From: Ariolimax columbianus
Lineage: Eukaryota > Mollusca > Gastropoda > Stylommatophora > Arionidae
Direction of reading: 5' to 3'
DNA: 64,000 nucleotides
NCBI GenBank assembly: GCA_036924085.1
Contig: JAVGWX010000012.1
Coordinates: 28,686,901-28,750,900, forward strand
A program made the position numbers and the translations under genes. Shown in pieces: positions 1 through 11,735 of this stretch. The notes under the pieces are model-generated. The model searched no databases. It saw only the letters and a program-made list of their open reading frames with translations, and was not told the origin of the DNA. Within the stretch, counting starts at the first letter, position 1. Each line of letters begins with the position of its first letter.

Positions 1-560
1 GGAGGTGGTGGAGAAATCAGCTGCCTACTGTCACATCGAGTATGAGGATGGATATTGAGGCGGTAACAGCGGCGCTGACTTGGGTGGTGATGCAACCGGT
101 GACACATGCAGTGAGACTGTCATACTCGCAGGGCATGTTCCGTAAGATAGAAAGGTACGTGCTAAGAAGGGAGTTGGGCTCTCTTCTGAACAACTGGTAT
201 ACAAGGTGTCACGTGGATCTACTGCCCGGGACATGCAGGCGTCTGGGGCAACGAAAGAGCTGATGTAGTGGCGGGACGAGCTGTGGTGATCGAGTCGGTG
301 ATGACTAGAGACAGTGTTGAGTTAATAAGGGCAGTCATGGACAGTCTACAGAATGATAAAGAGTCAGAGGGTTGCAAAAATACATATGTGCAGAGGATGA
401 TAAATTTTGGAATGACTAGGGCAGAGGGGAGAAAGTGTGTTCTGTCTGGAAAGATCCGAAGAACACGAAATCAACATCTGACTGGGACTGAGAATATAAT
501 CGATTGGCTGACTGCTTGGAGGGAGAACGGAGCACTTATGGGAATGTCCCTTTCGTGATG
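1..560 (+). pseudogene. RNase H fragment of a non-LTR retrotransposon
   Basis: Two reading frames together look like the RNase H domain and C-terminal tail of a retrotransposon polyprotein. The first (42-about 200) carries an EAVTAALTW-type helix. The second (from about 205) reads WIYCPGHAGVWGNERAD, the typical last RNase H motif (H..G..GNE.AD), followed by a tail rich in charged residues to the stop at 556-558. The frame changes near position 200, so the copy is broken. The catalytic first Asp would lie upstream of the window. The family resemblance is from memory of RNase H-bearing LINEs, so the clade is not assigned. Confidence 0.7.
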
Positions 561-784
561 ATGTTGGTTCCGAGAATCAAGTCAATTAAATGTGTGTCAA
601 TGGCTGAATATTTAGAAACTAGCAGGAACCAGTTGAGAATGACTGTTTTACATTGAAATTATCTCTTGGAGAAAGAACCAAGACTGAAGTAAATCACAAT
701 CTCTTTGTGATTGATAAGGTCGTCTGTTCCTTTTAGCATATGTAGCTTGTTTTAGAGCCGTATTATAATGTTGACTTATAATCC

Positions 785-900
785 ACCGTAGCAGAGTAGT
801 TAGTGCACTGGCTGACCAGCCGAGGTTCCAAACGCTAACGTGGACTCCATGACGCCTTTAGTCTATATAAGTTGTCGTCAAAAGACCATTGATCCATTAA
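785..900 (+). mobile_element. tRNA-derived SINE head
   Basis: The stretch has the shape of a decayed tRNA-like Pol III promoter: an A-box-like GTAGCAGAGTAGTTAGTGC followed about 30 bases later by a B-box-like GAGGTTCCAAACG. No acceptor stem closes around it, so it is read as a SINE head and not a tRNA gene. The body downstream (to about 1,200) is unrecognised and contains repeated motifs such as a TATAAGTTGTC sequence. Confidence 0.45.
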
Positions 901-1317
901 CTTGGACCCTATGTCGACCCAAGTCTATAACTATTTTCTTCATGTAGTGCTTGATCCCTTAACATGGATCTCACTACCGCTAGGTGTTTATATAAGTTGT
1001 CTTCGTGTGGCCCTCCAATGTTGGTGACCCGCTGCTTTTCTTGTTCTAAAGAAATAATCTCAGGCCACGTATTAATAATATCAACAGGTTTCATGCCACC
1101 CTTATAAATTGTCTCAGGCTACATATTGATAATCCCAAAAAGTGTCATGTCATTATTGATCTTGTAAGTTCATTGTGTGCATCGATTTGGTCAATTATTA
1201 TATTTTCATGCAGCCCGTAGATTAAGAACGTGTCTGCACGCGGCCCGTGAATCAATTACGTAATGCAATTCTGATGATTCGAGTATGTGTTTTAGAGGCT
1301 TTCGTTCCTTCCATCCT

Positions 1318-1346
1318 TGCTCTCTCTCTATTTCTCTCTCTCTCTT

Positions 1347-1378
<32 letters not shown>

Positions 1379-1379
1379 A
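1318..1379. repeat. (CT)n microsatellite
   Basis: Nearly pure TCTC dinucleotide tract with a few TTTC interruptions. Confidence 0.9.
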
Positions 1380-1565
1380 TTACATTATACATCAACAGTA
1401 CCGCCACAGCCTCGCCTTATTTTAATTCTTCTCTTTCTCGCCTTGTTTCAACATAAACTAGTTCTTTAAAAAATTATTACAATATCAAAAGGATTTCTGT
1501 TTAGGGCGTTGTCTACAATCAGCTCGATCTATAAAAAGGTTGAGTCTTTCTATGTCACGTGTAAC

Positions 1566-1732
1566 AGATTTCCGACCCACCAATAAATCTCCGACCCGCT
1601 AATAGATCTCCGACCCGCTAATAGATCTCCAACCCGCCAATAGATCTCCGACCCGCTAATATATCTCAGTCCCGCCAATATATTTCCGACCCGCCAATAG
1701 ATCTCCGACCTGCCAATAGATTTTCGAACCAA
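1566..1732. repeat. 19-bp minisatellite, about 9 copies
   Basis: Tandem unit of 19 bp with core CCGACCCGCCAATAGATCT and point differences between copies. Minus-strand ORFs over it (SEIYWRVG-like repeats) are a by-product of the repetition. Confidence 0.85.
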
Positions 1733-1899
1733 AAATTACGAGACCTAGGTGTTTCAGGACCATGCTGGGTCGGTCTTAGAACCTTTGCGGGTATCGGGCA
1801 ATTAGTTAGGACCTTTGATTTGCGAATGTCAACGGACCCAAATGTGTAAAACAAGACGAGCTGTGCTCACATCGAATACGCGATAGTCTGCTTAAGTGA

Positions 1900-2780
1900 G
1901 GATTTGCAAGAAGATTGACACATTTATGTCAGTTAGACAGACATCAATAGGAGACAGAATTCTGACCAAGTAGATGAGAAGAATACCAAGATTGACACCT
2001 CTATTTCAGTTAGATAGACAACAATCGGAGACAGAATTCTGATCGAATATAATTACCGGTAGAGAGACGTGAGGGGAATACATGAGAACACTTTTGAAAG
2101 AGACGCTCAGTGGAGGGCAGGCGACGGAGTGAGACAGATTTGAGTCGAGAAACAGAGAGAAAACATTTTACTTCAGAGACAGGACAGATAGAGAACACTT
2201 CACTTCAGAGACAAAGGTACTTTGGAAAGAGACGCTCAGTGGAGGGCAGACGATGGAGTTAGGCAGATTTGAGTTGAGAACCACAGAGAGAGAATATTTC
2301 ACTTCAGAGAGAGAGAGCACTTCACTTCAGAGACAGAGGTACTTTCGAAAGAGACGCTCAGTGGAGGGCAGGCGACGGAGTGAAGCAGATTTGAGTTGAG
2401 AACCACAGAGAGAGAATATTTCACTTCAGAGAGAGAGAGAGCACTTCACTTCAGAGACACTGAGAGAGCATTTCACTTCACAGTCAGAGACAGAATACTT
2501 CACTTCAGAGACAGAGGTACTTTCGAAAGAGACGCTCAGTGGAGGGCAGGCGACGGAGTGAGGCAGATTTGAATTGAGAACCACAGAGAGAGAATATTTC
2601 ACTTAAGAGAGAGAGAGCACTTTACTTCAGAGACACTGAAAGAACATTTCACTTCAGAGTCAGAGACAGAATACTTCACTTCAGAGACAGAGGTACTTTC
2701 GAAAGAGACGCTCAGTGGAGATAGGGCGACGAAGATATGGCAGATTTGAGTTGAGATTTAGACGACGAAGATATGCAGAT
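1900..2780. repeat. Complex long-period tandem repeat
   Basis: Two copies of a roughly 70-bp unit around GACAGAATTCTGA (1,905-2,045) run into about five copies of a variable unit (roughly 120-170 bp). That unit contains GAGACGCTCAGTGGAG, a CACAGAGAGAGAATATTTC segment and TTCACTTCAGAGAC modules. Unit length varies because the inner TTCACTTCAGAGA modules are themselves repeated. No coding sequence is seen. Confidence 0.8.
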
Positions 2781-3400
2781 TTGAGTTGAGATAGACACGC
2801 AGCAGACAAGGCAACTATCCTCATGTTATGTAGTGGTCGTAATTATTAGTCGTCAGCAGCTTATAGAGGCAGTCTTCTAGTCACCCCATTTATCACATTG
2901 ACGCAGTCCCACTGATCACGTCGACATCACCTTGATTACGGGAATGTAAGTCGTCAGTCGCAGCTAGAGTCAGTTTTCCGGTGATATAATGGATCATATT
3001 TGATGCAATATTTGCTGACTACGTTGAGATCACTTTGATCTACCGCCGACAAAGAGGAACAAGCCCACTGACGTCATACTTGGGTTTAGAACATACGAGC
3101 TTTACCATCAGCGGCAATCCGCAACAAAAGTTCAATCGCAGCAGACCAGATTAGAAGATGAGAAAGAACCGGGAAATAACAGTTTCGATAATGATAGGCA
3201 GCGGTAGGAGTATTTTAGATAAGCGTGTTAGAGAAAAAATGTTAGTTGTTAGAGAATTTATAGTTGTCAGTGTTACTTGAATAAATAATCTGTTGTACTG
3301 TGGTTATATTTAGTTTTACTTGAATTTGTTTAGAGTGAGTGTAGAGTGAAATATAATAGAGCAGACCCTTTTACCGTCTGCGACAGAGCTCCATCAAATC
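2780..3400. other. No gene recognised
   Basis: Unique-looking sequence between two repeat blocks. It has AATAAATAA-like motifs near 3,280 but no supported ORF. It could be part of an old LTR, but nothing seen proves this. Confidence 0.4.
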
Positions 3401-3404
3401 GATC

Positions 3405-3548
3405 GCGTCTGGTACACGTTTATATCTTTAGTCACTTCTGGGCTTACATATATTTAGACATACGTATATTTCTTTAGCCCCTCCTGGACTTACATATATC
3501 CAGATACACGTACCTATCTTTAGCCACTTCTGGGCTTACATATATCAG
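3405..3548. repeat. Short minisatellite, about 3 copies
   Basis: Units of about 50-60 bp built on TATCTTTAG.CACTTCTGG and GCTTACATATAT. Confidence 0.7.
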
Positions 3549-3713
3549 GAACAGACGTTTTCTGTTGAGTGCAAGTGATAAGTGATCGTACGAATGCTTC
3601 GTAACGGGCATGTAGGTAGTCTTCACAGTCATCAGCTCGAGGTGATCTGTTGGGGGTGATTCTAACGGGACAAAACATATCAGTAATTCTCATAGAAATA
3701 TGCTCTGATGATC

Positions 3714-3716
<3 letters not shown>

Positions 3717-3760
<44 letters not shown>
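3717..3760. repeat. (GA)n microsatellite
   Basis: Pure GA dinucleotide run of about 40 bases. Confidence 0.95.
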
Positions 3761-3762
<2 letters not shown>

Positions 3763-5180
3763 GGCCTACGTCTCAAAGTACAAAAAAGTGTAAGAAGGGC
3801 ACCTAAAAGAACAGTCTCGTATATTGGCTCGTTGTCTACTTATGCCAGGTTATATCGAAATGTTATCTGAATCAGAATGACCAGAGGGAGCGGCCATAGC
3901 CCCTGATCGGAAGAGTGTATCTTGAAACCTCAAGGAACCCATCAAAAAGCTTGGTTAGATACATATGTTGCACAGCACAGTACTGACGACAGCCAGAGAT
4001 CAAGTTCATTCACCAACTTCCAGAAAGTGCATGTGTCTACATAGCAGATTGTAGTTAATTAGTGTAGAACAAGATTTGTATAGAATTTCTTTGATATTAG
4101 GATAGACTATTGAACGGGGTTTTATCGTTCCATCTAGATCATGCTAACATCCCATGAGTTAGAAATATGTATTGTTCCTTTAGTAATTTTAGGTTTTTAT
4201 CCTGTTGTAAACAAATACTTTTCTAAAAAAGGAACATCTTGTTTCTATGTTGAAGTCATAACGTCAAGTATTAGCTGTTGTAAATCTTAACACACAGACA
4301 GAAAGAAATCCTAGCTTATCACATGTATATGTAAAAATGGTTCATGTGACCAGGATATTATAGATCTGCTTCATGGTCAATGCAAATGTCTTTATGCAGT
4401 CTGTTGGCCAAAAATATGTATGTATGTATGAGGCCAGTGACCTATTAACTTGTCGCACCTCTTGAGGAGTTCCGAGTTTGAAATTACTTCTCTGTAATTT
4501 TTCATATCTATCATTGATTTCTCGCCTTAATCTCCAGTTGTTGGGTTTGTCTCATGATTGTATAAAATACAAGTGCTTCAATCTGTCACAGTTTCTTTTT
4601 TTTTGGATTGTCAAAACCCTATAAAGTTTGTAAATGCTCATTGAGTTCACAGACTGTAGAAACAACTGTCCGAGTTTGTCTGCTAGTTCCGACTTAGAGC
4701 TGATATGTTCCATGCTCTGGATCCCACAGATGCAGAAGTCTTGAGGTATGGACGCATCCTTACAGTCCTGTTCAGGGGTATGATATCAAACAGGCTCTCG
4801 CCGTGTCTAGTCTGTAGTAGTGATGGTGGATTCTCGCTCTTAAGTACATCAAATATAAAAGAGTTGGGTGTCGAAATGACTTGTCAGTCGCTTCGTATTT
4901 ATTTTGAGATTTTTTAGCTAACTCCGGATACTTAGTGAGAAACCAATCTGTAAACGTAAGAATAGTATTTGACGTTTGACTTTCAAAACAACTTTTTACT
5001 AATTCTCTTTGAACCCGATCTTATGCCGTGGTATGAGCAGGATATCAACAAAGATCGATTGAGACGACCTCTTTCGATTAATAAAATTGTAAAAGTGGTC
5101 GATGATTTTTTTTTCTCCATTGATCAGGTCGTCGTGGGTAACTTTACATAGCATACCAAAACATGGACTATTTGGAAATT
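3760..5180. other. No gene recognised
   Basis: AT-rich sequence with only short open frames (for example 4,705-4,917 and 4,969-5,151, both plus strand) that match no family I recognise and show no splice or domain support. Treated as intergenic. Confidence 0.5.
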
Positions 5181-5203
5181 AATTCAGCAATCTTGTCATT
5201 ATC

Positions 5204-6640
5204 CTATCTCTTTACTATAATCAAGCATAAATCATTATCTGATATCTTTACTATAATCAAGCATAAATCATGATCTGATCTCTTTACTATAATAAAGCAT
5301 AAATCATTATCTGATCTCTTTACTATAATAAAGCATAAATCATTATCTGATCTCTTTACTATAATAAAGCATAAATCATTATCTGATCTCTTTACTATAA
5401 TCAAGCATAAATCATTATCTGATATCTTTACTATAATCAAGCATAAATCATGATCTGATCTCTTTACTATAATAAAGCATAAATCATTATCTGATATCTT
5501 TACTATAATCAAGCATAAATCATTATTTGATCTCTCTACTATAATCAAGCATAAATCATTATCTGATCTCTTTACTATAATAAAGCATAAATCATTATCT
5601 GATCTCTCTACTATAATCAAGCATAAATCATTATCTGATCTCTTTACTATAATAAAGCATAAATGATTATCTGATCTCTTTACTATAATAAAGCATAAAT
5701 CATTATCTGATCTCTTTACTATAATAAAGCATAAATCATTATCTGATCTCTTTACTATAATAAAGCATAAATCATTATCTGATCTCTTTACTATAATAAA
5801 GCATAAATCATTATCTGATCTCTTTACTATAATCAAGCATAAATCATTATCTGATCTCTTTACTATAATAAAGCATAAATCATTATCTGATCTCTTTACT
5901 ATAATAAAGCATAAATCATTATCTGATCTCTTTACTATAATAAAGCATAAATCATTATCTGATCTCTTTACTATAATCAAGCATAAATCATTATCTGATC
6001 TCTTTACTATAATCAAGCATAAATCATTATCTGATCTCTCTACTATTATAAAGCATAAATCATTATCTGATCTCTCTACTATAATAGAGCATAAATCATT
6101 ATCTGATCTCTCTACTATAATAAAGCATAAATCATTATCTGATCTCTCTACTATAATAAAGCATAAATCATTATCTGATCTCTTTACTATAATCAAGCAT
6201 AAATCATTATCTGATATCTTTACTATAATCAAGCATAAATCATTATCTGATCTCTCTACTATAATAAAGCATAAATCATTATCTGATCTCTTTACTATAA
6301 TCAAGCATAAATCATTATCTGATCTCTTTACTATAATAAAGCATAAATCATTATCTGATCTCTTTACTATAATCAAGCATAAATCATTTTCTGATCTATT
6401 TACTATCATCAAGCATAAATCATTATCTGATCTCTTTACTATAATAAAGCACAAATCATTATCTGATCTCTTTACTATAATAAAGCATAAATCATAATCT
6501 GATCTCTTTACTATCATCAAGCATAAATCATTATCTGATTGCTGTACTGTCATTAATCAGAGATCATTATCCGATAACTGTATTATCATCGACCATAGAT
6601 CATTATCTGATCGCTTTACCATCATCAAGCATAGATCATT
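5204..6640. repeat. 36-bp minisatellite, about 38 copies
   Basis: Unit of 36 bp containing AAGCATAAATCATTATCTGA, homogeneous from 5,204 to about 6,530 and decayed to about 6,640. Copies differ mainly at a few positions (AATAAAGC against AATCAAGC, TTTACT against CTCTACT). Because 36 is divisible by three and the unit lacks minus-strand stops, a 449-codon minus-strand frame stays open with a 12-residue repeat (RSDNDLCFIIVK). It has no signal peptide or recognised domain and is judged non-genic. Confidence 0.93.
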
Positions 6641-6860
6641 TTATGATAACTTTACTATCATTAGGCATAAACTACCACGTGATAATATTATTGTCAACAC
6701 GCACCGACCATTTCTTGACAACTTTTAAATCAATCAATATACCCGATTATTCTATCACTTTGCTACTAACACGAGATTCAGATTACTTAATAACACAACA
6801 ATTAGTAGGAGAAGATATTAACATCTCGTCGGAAAAAACTGATGATAAGACATGCTAATC
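6640..6860. repeat. Decayed flank of the 36-bp array
   Basis: Degenerate units still recognisable by CTTTACTATCAT and GATCATT-like motifs. Similar decayed units recur at 7,240-7,370 and 8,090-8,290, so the original array was probably longer and was later interrupted. Confidence 0.55.
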
Positions 6861-7222
6861 AGTGTCAGGCAAATTATACTGACCACAACCCCACCTTATT
6901 TCTACGCAGTTCTACCTGGAAACAGACTGATTCATGATAGTTTTGCTAGCGAGGTGGTGGATTGACGAGATCAGAAGTGAGCGATCTGAAGATGAAGACA
7001 AGCACAGCACAGCCGCATGGAGGAACCCCAGTCCACCTCCACCAGCATGTGGGGATGGGGGGAAATCTGCTGCAACTCGCCACATAAAGTCCTTTTCGGG
7101 GTTCACAAAACAGTAATCATAATCATTGAGGACATTTAACAACAACAACAACACCAACACCAACAATAACAACAACAACAACACCATCAACAACACCAAC
7201 AACAACAACAACACCATCAAAA
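6860..7222 (+). mobile_element. Retroposon family A copy with (AAC)n tail
   Basis: Matches the family seen at 22,655-23,007, 59,745-60,055 and 61,673-63,444. Shared landmarks in this orientation are CAGGCAAATTATACTGACC near the start, GCTAGCGAGGTGGTGGATTG, AGCACAGC, and CCTTTTCGGGGTTCACAAAA near the end. It is followed at 7,138-7,222 by an (AAC)n-rich tail with ACC variants. The tail marks the 3' end of a TPRT-type retroposon, so this copy is sense on the plus strand. No ORF and no clear A/B box are seen. Confidence 0.7.
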
Positions 7223-7374
7223 AACATAATCCTTTAATTGAAAAGTTTACAACCAATAAGCAAAGACTATTACTTAATAGTGTAACTATAAATAACACGA
7301 ATTATTACTTGATAATTGCTCAGTCAATAAGCATATGCTAATCCTTAATCATTTTACTATCAATAACATCATCA

Positions 7375-7815
7375 GTGGCTCTTTCCGTCTTGTCAGACGA
7401 AGGTAATTATACTTTTAGCACAAAGCCCGGGCAGAAATATAGAGACCATGTGTTGCCAATGTAGTATGGTCCCTCTATCGGTCTGCCTTGTTTTTTTCAA
7501 GAGAAAGGTGACACCAATACATTTGGAACAATGCAAGCTGCAGAGGCTGCCGGATCAGCAGATCAATGCTCTATGTCTTTGCCTTTCAGGCCTTCACTTA
7601 TAGACCAGCCGCCAACCAAGGCTAAGGGCCTGGTCTGCCCTGCCACAACACTCAGCTGAGGTTGCCTTTCCTCTCTCTAGGATAAGACTTTGTATCCTAT
7701 TTCATGTGCTCCTTCGCACATCGTCGATTGTCAGACTTGGCAGACGCTGACCAACTTTCAGAGTTATCAGAAAACAGACTGCATATCTGACAAAACCTGA
7801 CAGGAAACGCCAGTA
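7375..7815 (+). mobile_element. Dispersed repeat family B, copy 1
   Basis: About 440 bp nearly the same as 45,645-46,083 in the same orientation. Both begin at a CGTCTTGTCAGACGAAG palindromic motif, share CCCGGGCAGAAATATAGAG, and end at CATATCTGACAAAACCTGAC. No coding sequence is recognised. It sits within the decayed 36-bp array. Confidence 0.8.
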
Positions 7816-8094
7816 TCTTATATGCAAGGCTTCAAGTGGTTTGAAATCAAAGTTTTCCTCCTCCAAGATGAGCTGCCTTCCTAGGCTTTCGAGTCCCATC
7901 TGCCCAAAACTACTGGTTTTAAGACGCCAGTGGCTCACGGTCCGCCCCTTCTCCTGTTAATCAAAACAGTTCTGCCGCGCGAAGGCCAGGAGTTGGACTT
8001 TGTTGTCAGAGGCTAAATGAGACGCACGTCATGGGAGCATTTAGTTGGTGTTGAGAGTTCATACTCAACCCCAACACCGGTTATAACAACATTT

Positions 8095-8290
8095 TGAACA
8101 TTTTGTTATCAATAACATAAACCATTACTTAATAATTGTACAGTCAATAAGCAAAGCGTATTACTTACGTTTGCAATCAATAACATGAATAATTACTTGA
8201 TAAGTGTACAGTCAATAAGCAAAGCGTATTACTTGAAACGTTTGCAATCAATAATCTTAGACCATTACTTGATACCCTTGCAATAGGGGA
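8095..8290. repeat. Decayed minisatellite, about 3 copies
   Basis: Degenerate units of roughly 60 bp sharing GTCAATAAGCAAAGCGTATT and TTGCAATCAATAA. They resemble 7,240-7,370, so the intervening DNA looks inserted. Confidence 0.65.
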
Positions 8291-8463
8291 TTTGGAATGT
8301 CAGATATTGTTAGTACTTCTGGCCGACCGTTTATGTAGGATCTGTAATGCCATTTATATGGCAACTTTGCCATCGTCAGTCCAAATCGTATTTACAGTTC
8401 ACACCTGTGGCTTTTTAGTAGATGTCACCCTGCGAAAGTAACATCAGGGCAACAGCCTTTGAC

Positions 8464-8590
8464 TAGCCGGATATACCAGTTGATGGTAGCCGAGTGGTTA
8501 TCAAACCTGGCATGTAAAGACTGGACACGCTATAATGCAGGGAAGAGAAAACTTGTTGATTCAAGATCACACATGCGTTATGGAGCGAAA
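8464..8590 (+). mobile_element. tRNA-like SINE head
   Basis: GGTAGCCGAGTGGTTATCAA is a good A-box region of the Leu/Ser tRNA type. A B-box-like TTGATTCAAGATC lies about 70 bases on, which is wider than normal tRNA spacing. Read as a SINE relic. Confidence 0.45.
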
Positions 8591-8677
8591 GAAGCACACC
8601 GATGAAAGTGGGAAGCCCTAGTTATCCATTGCCCCTGACCTCATTTCCAATCACGCTACTGATTTAAAGTGAACGCA

Positions 8678-8745
8678 TGTGATAGACAGGTGATAGACAG
8701 GTGATATAGACAGGTGATAGACAGGTGATAGAGTGAGATAGACGA
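8678..8745. repeat. 11-bp tandem repeat
   Basis: Several GTGATAGACAG units, some with an extra TA. Confidence 0.8.
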
Positions 8746-8889
8746 GAAATTCAATTCTTTCTCACTTTAAACCAAATCTCCTCGCAAGTCACTCTTTCAT
8801 CACTTCACCAACCCAAATCTCAGGACAAGTCCTGTGACAATGAGCAAGTGAAAAGTTCTGGCAGACGTGTGAGCGTCGGCAGATGTAAT

Positions 8890-9120
8890 CGCAGACCTAT
8901 AAACATATTGTACATGCCATATAAACAGTTTGTACATGTCATATAAACAGATTGTACATGTCATATAAACAGATTGTACATGTCATATAAACAGATTGTT
9001 CTTGCCATATAAACAGATTGTACATGCCATATAAACAGATTGTACATGTCATATAAACAGATTGTACATGTCATATAAACAGATTGTTCTTGCCATATAA
9101 ACAGATTGTACATGCCATAT
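8890..9120. repeat. 22-bp minisatellite, about 10 copies
   Basis: Unit CATATAAACAGATTGTACAT plus two bases. Some units carry TGTTCTTGC in place of TGTACATG. The variants recur at a fixed interval, which suggests block duplication. Confidence 0.9.
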
Positions 9121-9619
9121 GGCCGTCTTCCAGTGATGGTAGTGTGATTCGGTAGCAGCCTGAGTGACTGTGCAACATTTTTCAAGAACGCACTGCATAT
9201 GCCCATGACGCGAGGAAGGGGCTAATAAAAGTTGCCCTAAAGTTGCCTGTTCCACAACTTTGCAAACCAGTCTACCGAGACTGGTGGGTATCACTACTTC
9301 ATCGTACAACACATCATCCTCATCATCTACCTTGTCAGTCCAGATGCGGAGTCAAAACAGCTTTTAGAGAATCCTGAATCCATTTGTTTGCAATAAGATT
9401 TTAATGATAATTGGTCTTTCTTTTTACATAGTGCGGCTGCCAACCACAGTACAGCTTTACCTATATACCTTTCACCACCTTTTAGAAAAGAACCAGATGA
9501 CCCTACTTTTACTTCTAGACGATGCTGGAATAGCTTGGGTACCGGATATGTTGTTTGCCTGTTAAGGCGATACAGTCCCACAGTCCATGTTGACTTTTAA
9601 CAGCTGACACTGACCTTTC

Positions 9620-9991
9620 TTCTTCTTCTTCTTCTTCTTCTTCTTCTGCGTTCGTTCTCAATCTCCCGCTACCAAACCCTGAAAGGGCTTAAGTAGCAGA
9701 ATGTAGTCAAGAGAACGGAATGCGTTATGTCATAGTTTACAGCTTGACTGCGATATTTGCACTTTTCGGACCAACAAATCCGACTTCAGAAGCATTTTTT
9801 TAGTGCCGGGTTAGCATTCCCTCTTCGATCCCTTCTCCTTAGCCATTCTGGCCTATTGCAGCCTGTTATCCAGGATCACCGAGTGGAGGTGTAGAATGGT
9901 CTTGGCAGCTCTGGTTCGCAGGCCCTGACGCAAGCAGTAAGCTATGGGTCGCTGACCACTGCAGCTCATGCGCTACTCAGCGTCTTGATCC
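9620..9991 (-). mobile_element. Retroposon family F with (GAA)n tail, full-length copy
   Basis: About 370 bp, sense on the minus strand, ending in (GAA)n (plus-strand TTC run at 9,620-9,647). It is flanked by a 12-bp direct repeat with one mismatch: CACTGACCTTTC at 9,608-9,619 and CACTGACTTTTC at 9,992-10,003. Landmarks in sense: AACCAGAGCTGCCAAGA, GGATAACAGGCTGCAA, GAGAAGGGATCGAAGAGG, TCAAGCTGTAAACTATGAC, then GAGATTGAGAACGAACGCAG. No tRNA-like head and no ORF are evident. Related copies occur at about nine other places in the window. Confidence 0.8.
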
Positions 9992-10204
9992 CACTGACTT
10001 TTCGATGATGGGGCATTTACAACTACCGCCATGTCCGATTATATCGAATCACAAATACTCTTATTCTGCCAACTTGTTCATCATTTCACTGTGTCACTGG
10101 TTCGATCAGGTTTAGGAAACAGCAGCGATGGACCGGGTCTATCGTGCAAATACATCTCACGTTATGTCTGCCGCCACAAGTTAGGACGGTTCCCGGAAAG
10201 GTTA

Positions 10205-11050
10205 AAACCGTAAGAAAATTAAATCAATGAAATCGTTAGGAAAGATATTCCCCAACTCCCCTAAATGTAGGCACATCGGATTTGCGCACTCCGCTTTACA
10301 AGGATTAGCACAAACAGACCCGATAAACCAACTGCCATGATTGGATGAGAACTGACCAGTTACAACATTGACATAGTGGTACTGTCCAACAAGACGTGCA
10401 GCAGAAGAACAACTCTGCGAAAATGTGCATGTTACACATTCTACTGGAACGGAAAAGGAACTGAAGGAAGACGAGAAACATAAGTGCATTTTACGATCCA
10501 AATAGCATTTGTTGACTGATTATATGGGTTCATAATGGGAATAAATGACCAACTCATGACGGCCAAGATCCTCTTGCTCCATGAAAGAAAATCTGGCACA
10601 ATCCTGAATACAAACATATCAAATATGACAAACCATGTTATAACGTCAAGGATACATTTGACCAAGAAATGCAAGCAATCAATGCAATATTTCCTCTGAC
10701 AGAACCAAATCCATCTTGTTGACTTGAATGCAAGAGTAGGCTCTGATAAAATCTCCTGGAACAGCATCATCTGAAGGTAGGTCGCATGTCAATACAACTG
10801 GAATGTACTGCTTCTCATCTAGACTTGTCTAGAACATGAACTACTTATCATCAACACAATGTTTCCACTCTCTACCTACAATAAGACCTTCTTAATGAAC
10901 TCTCGTCCAAACATTTGACACATAATCGATTAAGTAATTGTCAGAAACAAGTACAGACAAGATATTGGGATGACAGAATTCACGTGTGATGTTGAATGCT
11001 GAATCTACCAATGTCCTCACTAGTCTAAACTTACAATTATTAGCCAGCTG
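10205..11050 (+). pseudogene. RTE-type endonuclease fragment
   Basis: Degenerate plus-strand translation shows the apurinic-like endonuclease of an RTE-type retrotransposon, of the kind often annotated in animals as craniofacial development protein 2-like. Recognisable pieces in order are YNIDIVVLS near 10,365; MGINDQLMTAKI near 10,535; a GDFNARVG-like motif preserved as LNARVGSDK.SWN near 10,725; and EHELLIINTMFPL near 10,835. The pieces are split by stops and frame changes. No RT follows directly, so the fragment was deleted or separated from its RT. Confidence 0.7.
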
Positions 11051-11224
11051 GTCAGGCGCTCTCGGGGAAAATAATTATAAAAAAGTGTAGATTAAAGTTA
11101 AAGAAATTTTAAAACTGTAATTTGCTAATACCGCCTACGAACGATCTCGTTTGTCAAAAAAAGTGAGGAATCAAATTGGACAAAATTAAGTAAGTAGATT
11201 TACGGTATTGTTATAGATAGCCTG

Positions 11225-11735
11225 GGTTCCCCGATCTCTCTTTGATCTTGATCATGAAGAGATAGTGCTCTCTTGATCTTGGCCATGAAGAGATAGTGCT
11301 CTCTTGATCTTGGTCATGAAGAGATAGTGCTCTCTTGATCTTGGTAATGAAGAGATAGTGCTCTCTTGATCTTGGTCATGAAGAGATAGTGCTCTCTTGA
11401 TCTTGGTCATGAAGAGATAGTGCTCTCTTGATCTTGGTCATGAAGAGATAGTGCTCTCTTGATCTTGGTAATGAAGAGATAGTGCTTTCTTGATCTTGGT
11501 CATGAAGAGATAGTGCTCTTTGATCTTGGTCATGAAGAGATAGTGCTCTCTTGATCTTGGTCATGAAGAGATAGTGCTCTCTTGATCTTGGACATGAAGA
11601 GATAGTGCTCTCTTGATCTTGGTAATGAAGAGATAGTGCTCTCTTGATCTTGGACATGAAGAGATAGTGCTCTCTTGATCTTGGTCATGAAGAGATAGTG
11701 CTCTCTTGATCTTGGTCATGAAGAGATAGTGCTCT
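11225..11735. repeat. 31-bp minisatellite, left half, about 16 copies
   Basis: Unit of 31 bp with core CTTGATCTTGGTCATGAAGA. It continues at 12,702-13,110 on the far side of a solo LTR-like insertion. Repeat-encoded minus-strand ORFs (ESTISS/REHYLFM motifs) are by-products. Confidence 0.93.

Noticed and set aside
5204..6553. 449-codon minus-strand ORF with a 12-residue repeat
   Set aside because: The frame stays open only because the 36-bp unit is a multiple of three without stops. There is no signal peptide, domain or splice support, and the array decays at the edge.
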